This document shows positions 1-7,973 of a DNA stretch of 64,000 nt, one piece after another (positions within the stretch are counted from its first letter, which is position 1; each line of letters begins with the position of its first letter). The stretch lies in contig CAWIJL010000005.1 of the NCBI GenBank assembly GCA_963836405.1, forward strand, positions 558,001-622,000. Direction: 5' to 3'. This DNA comes from CAWIJJ01 sp963836405. Its GTDB lineage: Bacteria; Acidobacteriota; Terriglobia; Bryobacterales; Bryobacteraceae. A model generated the notes under the pieces. The model had not been told where the DNA came from, did not search any database, and worked only from the letters and a program-made list of their open reading frames with translations. A program made the translations under genes and the position numbers.

Positions 1-406
1 CACCCACAACGATGGTGGAACCGGGAGAAACCTCGCGCACCATCCGGCACATTTCCCGCACTTTTCCTATGTTTACTACGATCGAGGAGATGCCGACGAT
101 GTCGTACTGGTGGGTCCGCAGTTCGCGCGCGAAATCTTCGCGGGTGGGGAAATCCAGGACCGCGCAGGGCGCCGAGATATTCTCCTGAATCATCAGAATC
201 CCCCAGGAACGGTGGAACCGGCGGATCGAAAAGGCACCCTGCGCCTTCGTCACCTGATTGTGATACAGCTCCATGGGATTGATGGTCCTGCTGCCGAACT
301 CGTCATCCTGAGCGTAAGGGCCGAAGACCGAGGACAACAGGACTCGTGCCGCGCCGCCTTTCGGATGCGGCTGCGTTTGATTTGGGTAAACGGAAGGGGC
401 TGTCAA
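1..406 (-). CDS. B12-binding radical SAM protein, N-terminal part (runs off the left edge)
   Basis: The reverse strand translates without a stop from about 406 to the window edge. It reads HPKGGAARVLLSSVFGPYAQ, then a stretch with MELYHNQVT, MIQENISAPCAVLDFP and YDIVGISSIVVNIGKVREM. An opening with 'SSVFGPYAQDDEFG' followed by a Rossmann-like segment (YDIVGISS..., G-S-T-I-V-V-G) is typical of cobalamin-binding domains at the N-terminus of class B radical SAM enzymes. The cluster-binding cysteines lie outside the window, so substrate and reaction cannot be read. The start is uncertain. An in-frame stop lies just upstream of a TTG near 406, and a second TTG occurs near 340, so I give the longest extent. 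The gene faces away from the TIGR03118 gene downstream. Confidence 0.7.
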   Translation of the reverse strand, partial: MTAPSVYPNQTQPHPKGGAARVLLSSVFGPYAQDDEFGSRTINPMELYHNQVTKAQGAFSIRRFHRSWGILMIQENISAPCAVLDFPTREDFARELRTHQYDIVGISSIVVNIGKVREMCRMVREVSPGSTIVVG

Positions 407-903
407 GCCTCAGCGTAGCAAGAGAATCCAGATAAAAAGGCCTTTAATATGTCAGAGTTTTGTAATACCTGCATTCCCGGCTGCGTTTTGTCGAATCCCG
501 GTCCCCTCATGTGAGGTCATGCGACGCTCCCCCGGGCCGCGAGTTTGGATTGGGGCGCGGTGTTAACATGAGCGCCGAAATCCAGTGCAAGACGTAAATT
601 GTCAACCAAAGTTACAATCTGAAACCACGCCGTAGGGTCTAATTACATTAGTAGGCACGGAGCGGTAAGGCTGTCGCTTCTGTGACCGCGGATCTATGTC
701 ACCGTCGAGGGGATCTAATGCGTCTATGCCGCCCCGGGCGGGGTAGCGAACAGGCGACCGGCTTGCGCGCCAACCGCATCCCGCGTCTCCAGCCAGCGCC
801 GGACGCGACAACGGCGGAATATTTCCGAAGGGATAGGCGGCCCCCCCTGGTGGCCGGCCCTCCCACCGATCTATCAACACTGCACGACAGAGAGGACAAA
901 ATC
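407..903. other. Intergenic region, no supported gene
   Basis: About 500 bases lie between two outward-facing genes (the radical SAM protein on minus, the TIGR03118 protein on plus). It must carry both promoters, but no convincing -35/-10 pair stands out. An open frame runs from 682 into the downstream gene, but its first 74 codons lack protein-like composition. A GC-rich palindromic stretch (CCGCCCCGGGCGGGG, about 730-745) could form a hairpin but has no T-tract. Confidence 0.5.
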
Positions 904-2070
904 ATGAACCTGTTTTATCGGCCCCTGGCGCTCACCGCGCTCATCGCTAATTGCTTCGTCTTCGGGGCGAATGCACAACCCGCGGGCTATCTGGTAACCG
1001 ACCTCGTTGTCAACCGGCAGGTCGGCGCGGTGCCGACCCTGGTGGACAGCTACGGTATCAGGCACATTGCAAAGTTCGTGGACCGGAACCTGGTGAACCC
1101 GTGGGGAATCTCGGAATCGGGAACATCGCCGTTCTGGATCTCGGACGCAGGCCTGTCAACCCTCTACAACACGGCGGGAGCGCCGCAACCGCTGGTGGTT
1201 TCCATCCCGAAACCTTCGGACGTGTTGGGAACTGGCGGGGCGACGACCGGCACCGTCTTCAACAATGTGCCGGCTGCCCAGAAAGCATTCCAGATTTCCG
1301 GCGTGAACAGCAGCGGCGACCCGGTTACGGCGTCGGCCGTTTTCCTGTTCGCCACCGAAGACGGGACGATTTTGGGCTGGAATCCGGGCGTCAACCCGCA
1401 GGGATTCGATCCTGCAAAAGCCGGCCGGTACGCCATCATCGCGGTCGATCACTCACCCGGTGCGTCCTATACGGGTCTGGCCCTGGCCACCGATACCGGC
1501 GGCACGACGCGTCTTTACGCCGCCAATTTAAGCGCTGGCACGGTGGACGTGTTCGACACCAGCTTTCAACAGGTCACGTCGGATGACGCCTTTCGCGAGC
1601 CGCGCGTGCCGAGCGGCTACGGCCCTTTCAACGTGGTGCCGCTCACCGTCCTCGGAAAGACGCGGATGTTCGTGATGTATGCGTTACAGGACGACGATGA
1701 CAATGCAGGCGAGGGGCGCGGGTTTGTCTCGTCGTTCGAACTGGACGGCACCGACCCGCAGATGTTCGCGCAGCATGGTCAGCTCAACGCTCCCTGGGGC
1801 GCGGTGCTGGCACCCCAGGGTTTCGGCGACCTCGGAGGCGCGATCTGGATCGGCAATTTCGGCGATGGCCGCATCAATGCGTACGACGCGTTGACTGGCC
1901 GGTTCATTTCCAAAGTACGGACGCCGGATGGCCTGGCGGTCATCATCGACGGACTCTGGAGCCTCAAGTTCGGCAACGGCGGGAACGGGGGCTCGCTGAA
2001 CACCCTGTATTTCACGGCCGGCCCGAACCACGAACACGACGGCCTCTTCGGCAGCATCAATCCGCGGTAA
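904..2070 (+). CDS. TIGR03118 family secreted protein
   Basis: The 388-residue protein opens with a signal peptide (MNLFYRPLALTALIANCFVF, cleavage likely after ANA). The start at 904 is preceded by an AGAGAGGA ribosome site and gives a clean signal sequence, so the upstream extension of the frame was rejected. The segment around FVDRNLVNPWGISESG, followed by repeated blades with W-I-S-D, W-I-G-N-F-G-D-G and G-L-W-S-L-K-F-G-N-G-G, matches the TIGR03118 family. That family is probably a beta-propeller, exported, of unknown function. The gene seems monocistronic; the next plus-strand gene starts over 300 bases later. Confidence 0.85.
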   Translation: MNLFYRPLALTALIANCFVFGANAQPAGYLVTDLVVNRQVGAVPTLVDSYGIRHIAKFVDRNLVNPWGISESGTSPFWISDAGLSTLYNTAGAPQPLVVSIPKPSDVLGTGGATTGTVFNNVPAAQKAFQISGVNSSGDPVTASAVFLFATEDGTILGWNPGVNPQGFDPAKAGRYAIIAVDHSPGASYTGLALATDTGGTTRLYAANLSAGTVDVFDTSFQQVTSDDAFREPRVPSGYGPFNVVPLTVLGKTRMFVMYALQDDDDNAGEGRGFVSSFELDGTDPQMFAQHGQLNAPWGAVLAPQGFGDLGGAIWIGNFGDGRINAYDALTGRFISKVRTPDGLAVIIDGLWSLKFGNGGNGGSLNTLYFTAGPNHEHDGLFGSINPR

Positions 2071-2147
2071 AGAAAGCGCGGCGGCGGGGTGTCATGCTTC
2101 AGGACGAGCAGCCCCGCCGTGCCTCGCTATACGCTGTCCGCCGGGCT

Positions 2148-2327
2148 TCAAGCATCGGTGGATGGCGGCGGATCCTTGGGCGCGCGATTCAGAAGCTGGT
2201 GCATCGCGAAAGGGACCTCGTCGGGATGCGTGGAGCACCAGGCGATGATTCGCTCCAGTTTCACCATATCGTCGGCTATGGCGCTGATTTCCATCAGCTC
2301 GGTTTCGATGGTCTCCGGGTCTCGCAT
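2148..2327 (-). CDS. Small conserved-looking hypothetical protein (59 aa)
   Basis: A short minus-strand frame starts with ATG at 2327 and stops at 2148. A GGAG sits about 7 bases before the ATG. The protein begins MRDPETIETELMEISAIADD and continues with an amphipathic helix (VKLERIIAWCSTHPDEVPF) and a proline-rich tail. Its composition is acidic and helical, quite unlike the arginine- and proline-rich frames that arise by chance in this GC-rich sequence. I do not recognise a family. It sits alone between the TIGR03118 gene and uppP, on the opposite strand. Confidence 0.5.
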   Translation of the reverse strand: MRDPETIETELMEISAIADDMVKLERIIAWCSTHPDEVPFAMHQLLNRAPKDPPPSTDA

Positions 2328-2393
2328 ACAAACTCCAGCATGGCATATCCGAAAACTTGACAGCCCTGCCGAACTCTAGGACGCTGGACGGTA

Positions 2394-3218
2394 ATGTCCA
2401 TTGCGCACGTTATTGTGCTGGCGGTAATCCAGGGCCTCACCGAATTCCTGCCCGTCAGCAGCACGGCCCATCTTTACCTCACCTCCTGGCTTCTGGGCTG
2501 GGAATCGCAGTCGCTCGATTTCGACATCATGCTTCACCTGGGCACCCTCGTCGCCGTCCTCCTGTACTTTGCCCGGGACTGGATCCAGATTACCGCGCAG
2601 GCGTTCGGATACCGCGCCGGCCATGATCCGGAACTCCGGCAGAACCGCGGGTTGCTGTGGCTGCTCGCCATCGGATCGCTGCCCATCGGCATCGCGGGAC
2701 TAGTGTTCAACAAGCAGGCGGAGACCACGTGGCGGACCCCCATCGTCATGGGCGTCATGCTGATCCTGGTGGGCGTGCTCATGTGGCTGGCGGAAAGCAG
2801 CGCCAAACGCGCCCGCGACCTGGGTTCGGTCGGCCTCGTAGATTCCGTGGCGATCGGCGCCGCGCAGGCGCTGGCGATCGTGCCCGGCTGCTCGCGCAGC
2901 GGCATCACCATTTCCGCCGGACTCTTTCGCAAGATGAACAGTGCCGCGGCCGCCCGTTTTTCATTTCTGCTCTCGACTCCGGCCATCACCGCCGCTGCCG
3001 CCAAGGCGCTGTACGACCTGCACAAGCACGGCGGCCTGGGGCAGTTGCTCACCGCGCAGTTCGCGGTGGGGGTATCTGTGAGCGCCCTCACCGGCTGCCT
3101 GGTGATCGCCTGGTTCCTGCATTATTTGCGGCGCAGTAGTTTAAGACCATTCGTATACTATCGGATAGTTTTTGGCATAATAGTTCTTGCTCTGGCGTTC
3201 ATCCGCGGCCAGGCGTGA
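2394..3218 (+). CDS. uppP: Undecaprenyl-diphosphatase (BacA/UppP type)
   Basis: This 274-residue integral membrane protein should dephosphorylate undecaprenyl pyrophosphate to recycle the lipid carrier for peptidoglycan and O-glycans, which also confers bacitracin tolerance. Both family signatures are visible: GLTEFLPVSSTAHL (residues 14-27, catalytic Glu17) and PGCSRSG (164-170, Arg168). Between and after them are about seven hydrophobic segments. Length is normal for the family. The stop codon overlaps the ftsK start (ATGA), so the two are probably co-transcribed. A GGACGG about 5 bases upstream may act as the ribosome site. Confidence 0.95.
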   Translation: MSIAHVIVLAVIQGLTEFLPVSSTAHLYLTSWLLGWESQSLDFDIMLHLGTLVAVLLYFARDWIQITAQAFGYRAGHDPELRQNRGLLWLLAIGSLPIGIAGLVFNKQAETTWRTPIVMGVMLILVGVLMWLAESSAKRARDLGSVGLVDSVAIGAAQALAIVPGCSRSGITISAGLFRKMNSAAAARFSFLLSTPAITAAAAKALYDLHKHGGLGQLLTAQFAVGVSVSALTGCLVIAWFLHYLRRSSLRPFVYYRIVFGIIVLALAFIRGQA

Positions 3219-5644
3219 TGAAGCTGCTTTCCCCGACACCTTATAGTCGGCTCAATGAAGTGATCGGCGTACTGCTCCTCGTAGTGGGCTTGGTTCTACT
3301 TCTGAGCTTGGTGTCGTACCACGTCCAGGATCCATCCTGGGATACCGCGACCGAGGAACACCCGCTGAACCTCGTGGGTTATCCGGGTGCGTATCTCTCC
3401 GACATCGGTTACCAGTTGCTCGGCGCGGGGGCTTACGTCCTGCCGTTTTTCATTCTGCTGCTGGCGTGGCGTTGGGTCCGCTCCGAAGTCATGGACTCGG
3501 AAGGCATTGTCAAAATCGCTGGAGCCGGGCTGCTTACGCTGAGCCTTTGTACCGCGCTCTCCTTCGTCCGCTTCACCCTTTTCGGCACGGTGCCGCCCGG
3601 CGGTGTCGTGGGTCAGGTGATTGCGCGATATCTGCTGGACACCCTCAATCTTGCCGGCGCCCTGGTAGTGACCGCCACGGCCACTTTGATTTCGGTTTAC
3701 CTGATTTCGGCGTTCACGCTGTCCGTTCTGGGCTTTTGGTTCGCCGGCCCGATCGGCTGGGTGCAACGGCACAGCGGGTGGTGGTACGCCTGGCAAGACA
3801 AACGCCGGCGGCGCGCGCTCGAAAAAGAGCGGGTGCGACAGGCAAAGGTTGTCGAACGGCTTCAGGAGAGAGCGCGCAAAGAAGCAGTCAGGGCAGCCGC
3901 CAGGGAGGCCGCAAGGGAAGCGGCGGCCGCGCGCGTACCGCCGTCTCTGGAACCGCCACCGGTACCGCTCGACGACACCCCGCCGTGGAGCCCGTCCCGT
4001 CCGGTCGCGCTCAGGGAAGAGCCTGAGCCTGAACCGGAAGACTCCCCTGAACCGGAAGAGTCCATTCCCATCTGTCCCGCCGAGGATCTGGATCCCCGGC
4101 CGGCGCCGCAGCTTGTGCCCCTGCGCCAGTCCGATCCCGATCCCGAACCGGCTTTTCATCCCGTCTTCGAATTGCCGGGCACGCAGCTTCTCAACGAAAT
4201 TCCGGGCCGCAATGCCTATGACGAAGCGGAACTCAAGGAAACCGCCGCCCGTATCAAAGCCAAATTCGAGGAATTCAACGTTCTCGGCAACGTGGTGCAG
4301 ATCAATCCCGGGCCGGTGGTAACCACTTTCGAATTCAAGCCGGAAGCCGGCATCAAGTACAGCCGGATCACGAATCTCACCGAGGATCTCTGTCTCGGAC
4401 TTCAGGCGGAAAGCATCCTCATCGAGCGTATCCCCGGTAAACCGACCGTTGGCATCGAGGTGCCGAACACGCGGCGGGAACTGATCGCGCTGCGCCAGAT
4501 GCTGGAGTCCGACGAGTTCCAGCAATCGCACTCCCACCTGACCATTCCACTCGGCAAAGATATCAATGGCCGTATCCGCGTGGCCGCGCTGGAGTCCATG
4601 CCGCACCTGCTGATTGCCGGCTCCACCGGATCGGGCAAGAGCGTCATGATCAACTCGATGATCATGTCCATCCTTTACAAGGCGACGCCGGACGATGTGC
4701 GCCTGATCATGGTGGATCCCAAGCGCGTGGAACTCGGGATGTACGAGGGCATTCCGCACCTGCTCACGCCGGTCATCATCGATCCCAAGAAGGCCACCAA
4801 CGCTCTGCGCAACGCGGTGCTCGAGATGGAGCGGCGGCTGCGGCTGCTGGCCGAGTATGGCGTGCGCAACGTCGACCAGTTCAACAAGAAGATTCGCAAG
4901 CTTCAGGAACAGCCGCGCAGCCTCTTTGCCGAGGGCGAAGCGACGGTAGAGGAACTGCGTCCGCTCCCTTACATCCTGATTCTTATCGATGAGCTGGCCG
5001 ATCTCATGATGCTCGAAGGGCGCAACGTGGAAGAGAGCGTTACGCGGCTGGCGCAAATGGCCCGCGCCGTCGGCATGCACCTGGTGCTGGCCACGCAGCG
5101 GCCGAGTGTGGACGTCATCACCGGTCTGATCAAGGCGAATTTCCCGGCGCGCATCAGTTTCCGGGTAGCCACACGTGTGGATTCCCGGACCATCCTGGAC
5201 GTGATGGGGGCCGAGCACCTGCTCGGCAAGGGCGACATGCTATTCCTGCCGCCCGGCTCGTCGCGACTCACTCGCGTGCACGGCGCCTTTGTCACGGAAA
5301 CGGAAATCAACCGTGTAGTCGATTTCTGGAAGGATCAGGCGAAACCCGAGTACGACCAGTCCTTCCTCATCGCGCCCCCGAACGAAGAAGAGCCGGCAGA
5401 ACCAGAGGCAGCCGGCGGCGAACAGGATCCGCAGTACGAAGAGGCCGTACGGCTGGTGCTGCAAATGGGCAAGGCGTCCACATCTACGCTCCAGCGGCAC
5501 CTTCGCCTGGGTTACGGGCGCGCCGCACGCATTCTCGACATGATGCAACGCGACGGCATCATCGGGCCGCCGGACGGCAGCAAACCGCGCGAAGTGCTGA
5601 AGCGGCCGGACTGGCTCAGTGAAGTCGAGAACCAGCTCAAGTAG
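3215..5644 (+). CDS. ftsK: FtsK/SpoIIIE-type DNA translocase
   Basis: The 809-residue protein has the full FtsK layout. Four hydrophobic segments lie in roughly the first 170 residues. A charged coiled-coil and a Pro/Glu-rich linker follow (about 190-320). The alpha/beta motor has Walker A GSTGSGKS at residues 469-476 and Walker B ILILIDELADLMM. A C-terminal gamma winged helix (about 740-800, YEEAVRLVLQMGKASTSTLQ...) reads polarity sequences such as KOPS. It pumps chromosomal DNA through the closing septum and activates XerCD dimer resolution at dif. The linker is short compared with E. coli FtsK, as in SpoIIIE/SftA-like proteins. The gene starts 4 bases inside uppP. Confidence 0.95.
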   Translation: MMKLLSPTPYSRLNEVIGVLLLVVGLVLLLSLVSYHVQDPSWDTATEEHPLNLVGYPGAYLSDIGYQLLGAGAYVLPFFILLLAWRWVRSEVMDSEGIVKIAGAGLLTLSLCTALSFVRFTLFGTVPPGGVVGQVIARYLLDTLNLAGALVVTATATLISVYLISAFTLSVLGFWFAGPIGWVQRHSGWWYAWQDKRRRRALEKERVRQAKVVERLQERARKEAVRAAAREAAREAAAARVPPSLEPPPVPLDDTPPWSPSRPVALREEPEPEPEDSPEPEESIPICPAEDLDPRPAPQLVPLRQSDPDPEPAFHPVFELPGTQLLNEIPGRNAYDEAELKETAARIKAKFEEFNVLGNVVQINPGPVVTTFEFKPEAGIKYSRITNLTEDLCLGLQAESILIERIPGKPTVGIEVPNTRRELIALRQMLESDEFQQSHSHLTIPLGKDINGRIRVAALESMPHLLIAGSTGSGKSVMINSMIMSILYKATPDDVRLIMVDPKRVELGMYEGIPHLLTPVIIDPKKATNALRNAVLEMERRLRLLAEYGVRNVDQFNKKIRKLQEQPRSLFAEGEATVEELRPLPYILILIDELADLMMLEGRNVEESVTRLAQMARAVGMHLVLATQRPSVDVITGLIKANFPARISFRVATRVDSRTILDVMGAEHLLGKGDMLFLPPGSSRLTRVHGAFVTETEINRVVDFWKDQAKPEYDQSFLIAPPNEEEPAEPEAAGGEQDPQYEEAVRLVLQMGKASTSTLQRHLRLGYGRAARILDMMQRDGIIGPPDGSKPREVLKRPDWLSEVENQLK

Positions 5645-5689
5645 CGCCTGTTACAAAAAGGAAACAGAAGTGCTGCTTCGGACGGCAGG

Positions 5690-6637
5690 ATGTCTGTAAT
5701 CAAGTACTTCTTACTGGCGTTTCTTCTAGTTCCAGTCTTCGGACAGGAGCCGGCAACCGCGCCCGAGACATTGGCGGCCGGCCAGCGGCAGACCGCCTCC
5801 GAAGAGCCGGCGACGACAGCGCAGCAGGGCGGAGCCGCGCGTACCGCAATCGATGTCAGTCCCGGCGGCAAAGTTCTCAAGAACAAGGATTTTTGGGAAG
5901 GAACCGGCTATTTCCATCCATTTGGACGAATGCCCAAATACGTTCTGGGGGACATGGCGAAGATCTGGACCAGCCCTTTTCATACCGCCAGGTCGGACGC
6001 GAAGTGGTGGGCGATTTTCGGCGGCGCCACGACGCTGCTGATCGCCACCGATCAGTGGACCGTGAAACAGCTCCCGAATACCGCCGACCAGGTCAGTGTT
6101 GGTACGACCTTTTCGCGAATCGGAGCCGCCTACACGCTGATCCCGCTCAGCGCCGGCTTCTATTTCCTCGGGACCGCGGCGAAGAACGACAAATTCCGGG
6201 AAACCGGATTGATGGCGTTCGAAACCCTCATTGACACCACAATCGTCGAAACCATACTCAAGGCAGCCACCGACCGTGCCCGGCCGCTCGAAAGCAATGG
6301 CGAGGGGCACTTCTGGGACAGCACCGGGCGAGTCTGGAATGCCAGCTTTCCTTCCGGGCACGCCATCAACACCTGGGCGCTCGCGTCGGTGTTCGCGCAT
6401 CAGTACCGGCATCACATCATCGTGCCGATCATTGCCTACGCGGCGGCGACCGCGGTGATTGGAGCCAGGGTCAGCGCGCGCCGGCATTTCCCGGGCGACG
6501 TGGTGGCCGGCGCCGCCATGGGCTGGTTCATCGGCGACTACGTCTACGGGCGGAGGCACAACCCCGACGTCGCGGAAAACCAGACGTTGGGCCGTAAGAT
6601 TCTGTCGCACGTGCGCTTTAACTTCCAAATGCAGTGA
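5690..6637 (+). CDS. PAP2-family phosphatase (lipid phosphatase-like)
   Basis: The 315-residue protein begins with a hydrophobic export or anchor segment (MSVIKYFLLAFLLVPVFGQ). It then carries the three PAP2 motifs in order: K-A-A-T-D-R-A-R-P, F-P-S-G-H-A, and S-A-R-R-H-F-P-G-D. The family removes phosphate from lipid phosphates such as phosphatidic acid or undecaprenyl pyrophosphate. Its place 45 bases after ftsK and near uppP suggests a role in lipid-carrier or phospholipid turnover in the membrane, but the substrate cannot be read from sequence. The next gene begins immediately after its stop. Confidence 0.85.
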   Translation: MSVIKYFLLAFLLVPVFGQEPATAPETLAAGQRQTASEEPATTAQQGGAARTAIDVSPGGKVLKNKDFWEGTGYFHPFGRMPKYVLGDMAKIWTSPFHTARSDAKWWAIFGGATTLLIATDQWTVKQLPNTADQVSVGTTFSRIGAAYTLIPLSAGFYFLGTAAKNDKFRETGLMAFETLIDTTIVETILKAATDRARPLESNGEGHFWDSTGRVWNASFPSGHAINTWALASVFAHQYRHHIIVPIIAYAAATAVIGARVSARRHFPGDVVAGAAMGWFIGDYVYGRRHNPDVAENQTLGRKILSHVRFNFQMQ

Positions 6638-6672
6638 ACGGGGGCGTGCTACTTTGGAGCAGGAGGTGGCTG

Positions 6673-7320
6673 ATGCGCTCCCTCGGAGCCATACTGCTGT
6701 TCCCGCTACTGGCAGCTTCGCAGACTCCCGTTCCGCCGCTGGTGCGCGGGGTCCTGCTCGAGCGGGATGCAGAGGTCAGTGCCGGAGAGTTCAGCGTTCG
6801 CGCCGCCGATAACCACGTTTTCCGTTTCGAGTTCGACAAAAAGACCTACGTCGAACGTGAAAAACAGCTCATCGACGTTTCGCGCCTGACGCCTGGGGAC
6901 AAGGTGGAGGTGGTTTCCGATCTCGCACCCGGCACCCCGCTGCGCTACGCACGCACGGTCCACGTCATCGAGGAGCCGGCGGCGCCCCCGCTGAGCCAGG
7001 GACGCTACCGCCTGCCGCGCCCGCCGTCCCCGCCTTCCACCACGCTGGGATTGGCCGACCGCCTTTCGCCGCTCAGCACCCTGACTTTTTCGGGCGTCAT
7101 CTACCGTGTCAGCCCCGAGCGCCTCGTGCTACACCTGCGCACCGGAACGGACCAGACGATCCTGCTGCGCAAGGACACGCGATATCTCCACAATGGAGAG
7201 TTGGCCGAACATGCGGACCTGCGGCCCAACCAGCGCGTTTTCGTGCGCGCCGGCAAGGACATTTACCAGCAGACCGAAGCCTACCAGGTGATCTGGGGAA
7301 GCATTCTCGACCCCAAGTAG
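6673..7320 (+). CDS. Secreted hypothetical protein with two OB/DUF5666-like repeats
   Basis: The start at 6673 was chosen because a strong AGGAGGT lies 5 bases upstream and the product begins with a signal peptide (MRSLGAILLFPLLAASQT). A longer GTG-initiated form overlapping the PAP2 stop is possible. The 215-residue product has two similar beta-rich modules. One has VRGVLLERDAEVSAGEFSVR with D-K-K-T-Y-V and L-T-P-G-D-K-V-E-V-V. The second has FSGVIYRVSPERLVLHLRTG with K-D-T-R-Y-L and L-R-P-N-Q-R-V-F-V. This is the repeat grammar of periplasmic DUF5666-type proteins. The function is unknown. Confidence 0.6.
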   Translation: MRSLGAILLFPLLAASQTPVPPLVRGVLLERDAEVSAGEFSVRAADNHVFRFEFDKKTYVEREKQLIDVSRLTPGDKVEVVSDLAPGTPLRYARTVHVIEEPAAPPLSQGRYRLPRPPSPPSTTLGLADRLSPLSTLTFSGVIYRVSPERLVLHLRTGTDQTILLRKDTRYLHNGELAEHADLRPNQRVFVRAGKDIYQQTEAYQVIWGSILDPK

Positions 7321-7350
7321 TTCCACCCCTCTCTGGTAAACTCAAAGAAA

Positions 7351-7767
7351 ATGGCGAAAGAAAAAGAAAAGAAGCCGCCTATGCCACCGCTGGGTGTGTG
7401 GGTGCCGGCCGTGGCGCTGGGGTGGCTGGTGCCGGGTGGAGGCCACTTTCTTTTGAAGCGGCCGGGCCGCGGTGTGCTGCTGCTGCTGTCGGTGGCCAGC
7501 ATGTTCATTTGCGGCCTGATGATGCGCGGCGCGATGTTTCAGCCGCAGTCGGGCGACCTGCTGACTCTTCTCATCAATACCGGCGGCTTCATCGGCGACG
7601 TTTGCGCCGGCATCTTCTACCTGTTGAGCGTGTGGCTCGGCTACAATCAGCCGGACACGGCCGGCCATGTTCACGATTACGGCACCAAGTTTCTGGTCAC
7701 TGCCGGATTGCTGAACATCCTGGCCATGGTGGACGCCTTCGAAATCGCGGCGGGGAGAAAAGAATAA
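7351..7767 (+). CDS. Small integral membrane protein
   Basis: The 138-residue product has a lysine-rich N-terminus (MAKEKEKKPPMPPLGVW) followed by hydrophobic segments around GWLVPGGGHFLLKRPGRG, GVLLLLSVASMFICGLMM, a GGFIGDVCAGIFYLLSVWLG segment and FLVTAGLLNILAMVDAFEI. The G-W-x-x-P-G-G-G-H-x-x-L pattern is typical of small Acidobacteria/TM2-like membrane proteins, possibly the DUF6677 group. It overlaps the next small gene by one base (TAATG), so the pair is an operon. No enzymatic motif is visible. Confidence 0.7.
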   Translation: MAKEKEKKPPMPPLGVWVPAVALGWLVPGGGHFLLKRPGRGVLLLLSVASMFICGLMMRGAMFQPQSGDLLTLLINTGGFIGDVCAGIFYLLSVWLGYNQPDTAGHVHDYGTKFLVTAGLLNILAMVDAFEIAAGRKE

Positions 7768-7952
7768 TGCCGAAGATGACCCTCACGCATTTCGAAGCGG
7801 CATTTTTGTTTTCCTTGTTTACGTCCGTGGTGCTGGGCGTGGTCACCAAGCGGACGGACCGCGAGCGCCTGGAATACGGCGCCTACACCTTCGCCTGTTT
7901 CCTGGTGGCGCTGTTCGGGATCGGCTGGCTGATGTACTTCGGGCACGGCTAA
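7767..7952 (+). CDS. Small membrane protein (61 aa)
   Basis: The start codon shares its first base with the stop of the previous gene. The 61-residue product has two hydrophobic helices (AAFLFSLFTSVVLGVV and YTFACFLVALFGIGWLMYF) separated by a basic loop (TKRTDRERLEYG). It may be a partner of the 138-aa membrane protein. I recognise no family. It is convergent with the hybrid histidine kinase, with 21 bases between the stops. Confidence 0.6.
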   Translation: MPKMTLTHFEAAFLFSLFTSVVLGVVTKRTDRERLEYGAYTFACFLVALFGIGWLMYFGHG

Positions 7953-7973
7953 GATTCAAAGCACTCAAAGCCA

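Noticed and set aside
682..903. Upstream extension of the TIGR03118 gene
   Set aside because: Arg/Pro-rich random composition; the ATG at 904 has a ribosome site and a clean signal peptide.
2357..2390. Sigma-70 promoter for uppP starting with TTGACA at 2357
   Set aside because: No acceptable -10 box at 16-18 bases; only weak matches at shorter spacing.
3296..5218. 640-aa open frame opposite ftsK
   Set aside because: Mirror frame of a strongly conserved gene; its His/Arg-rich composition is typical of antisense of GC-rich coding DNA.
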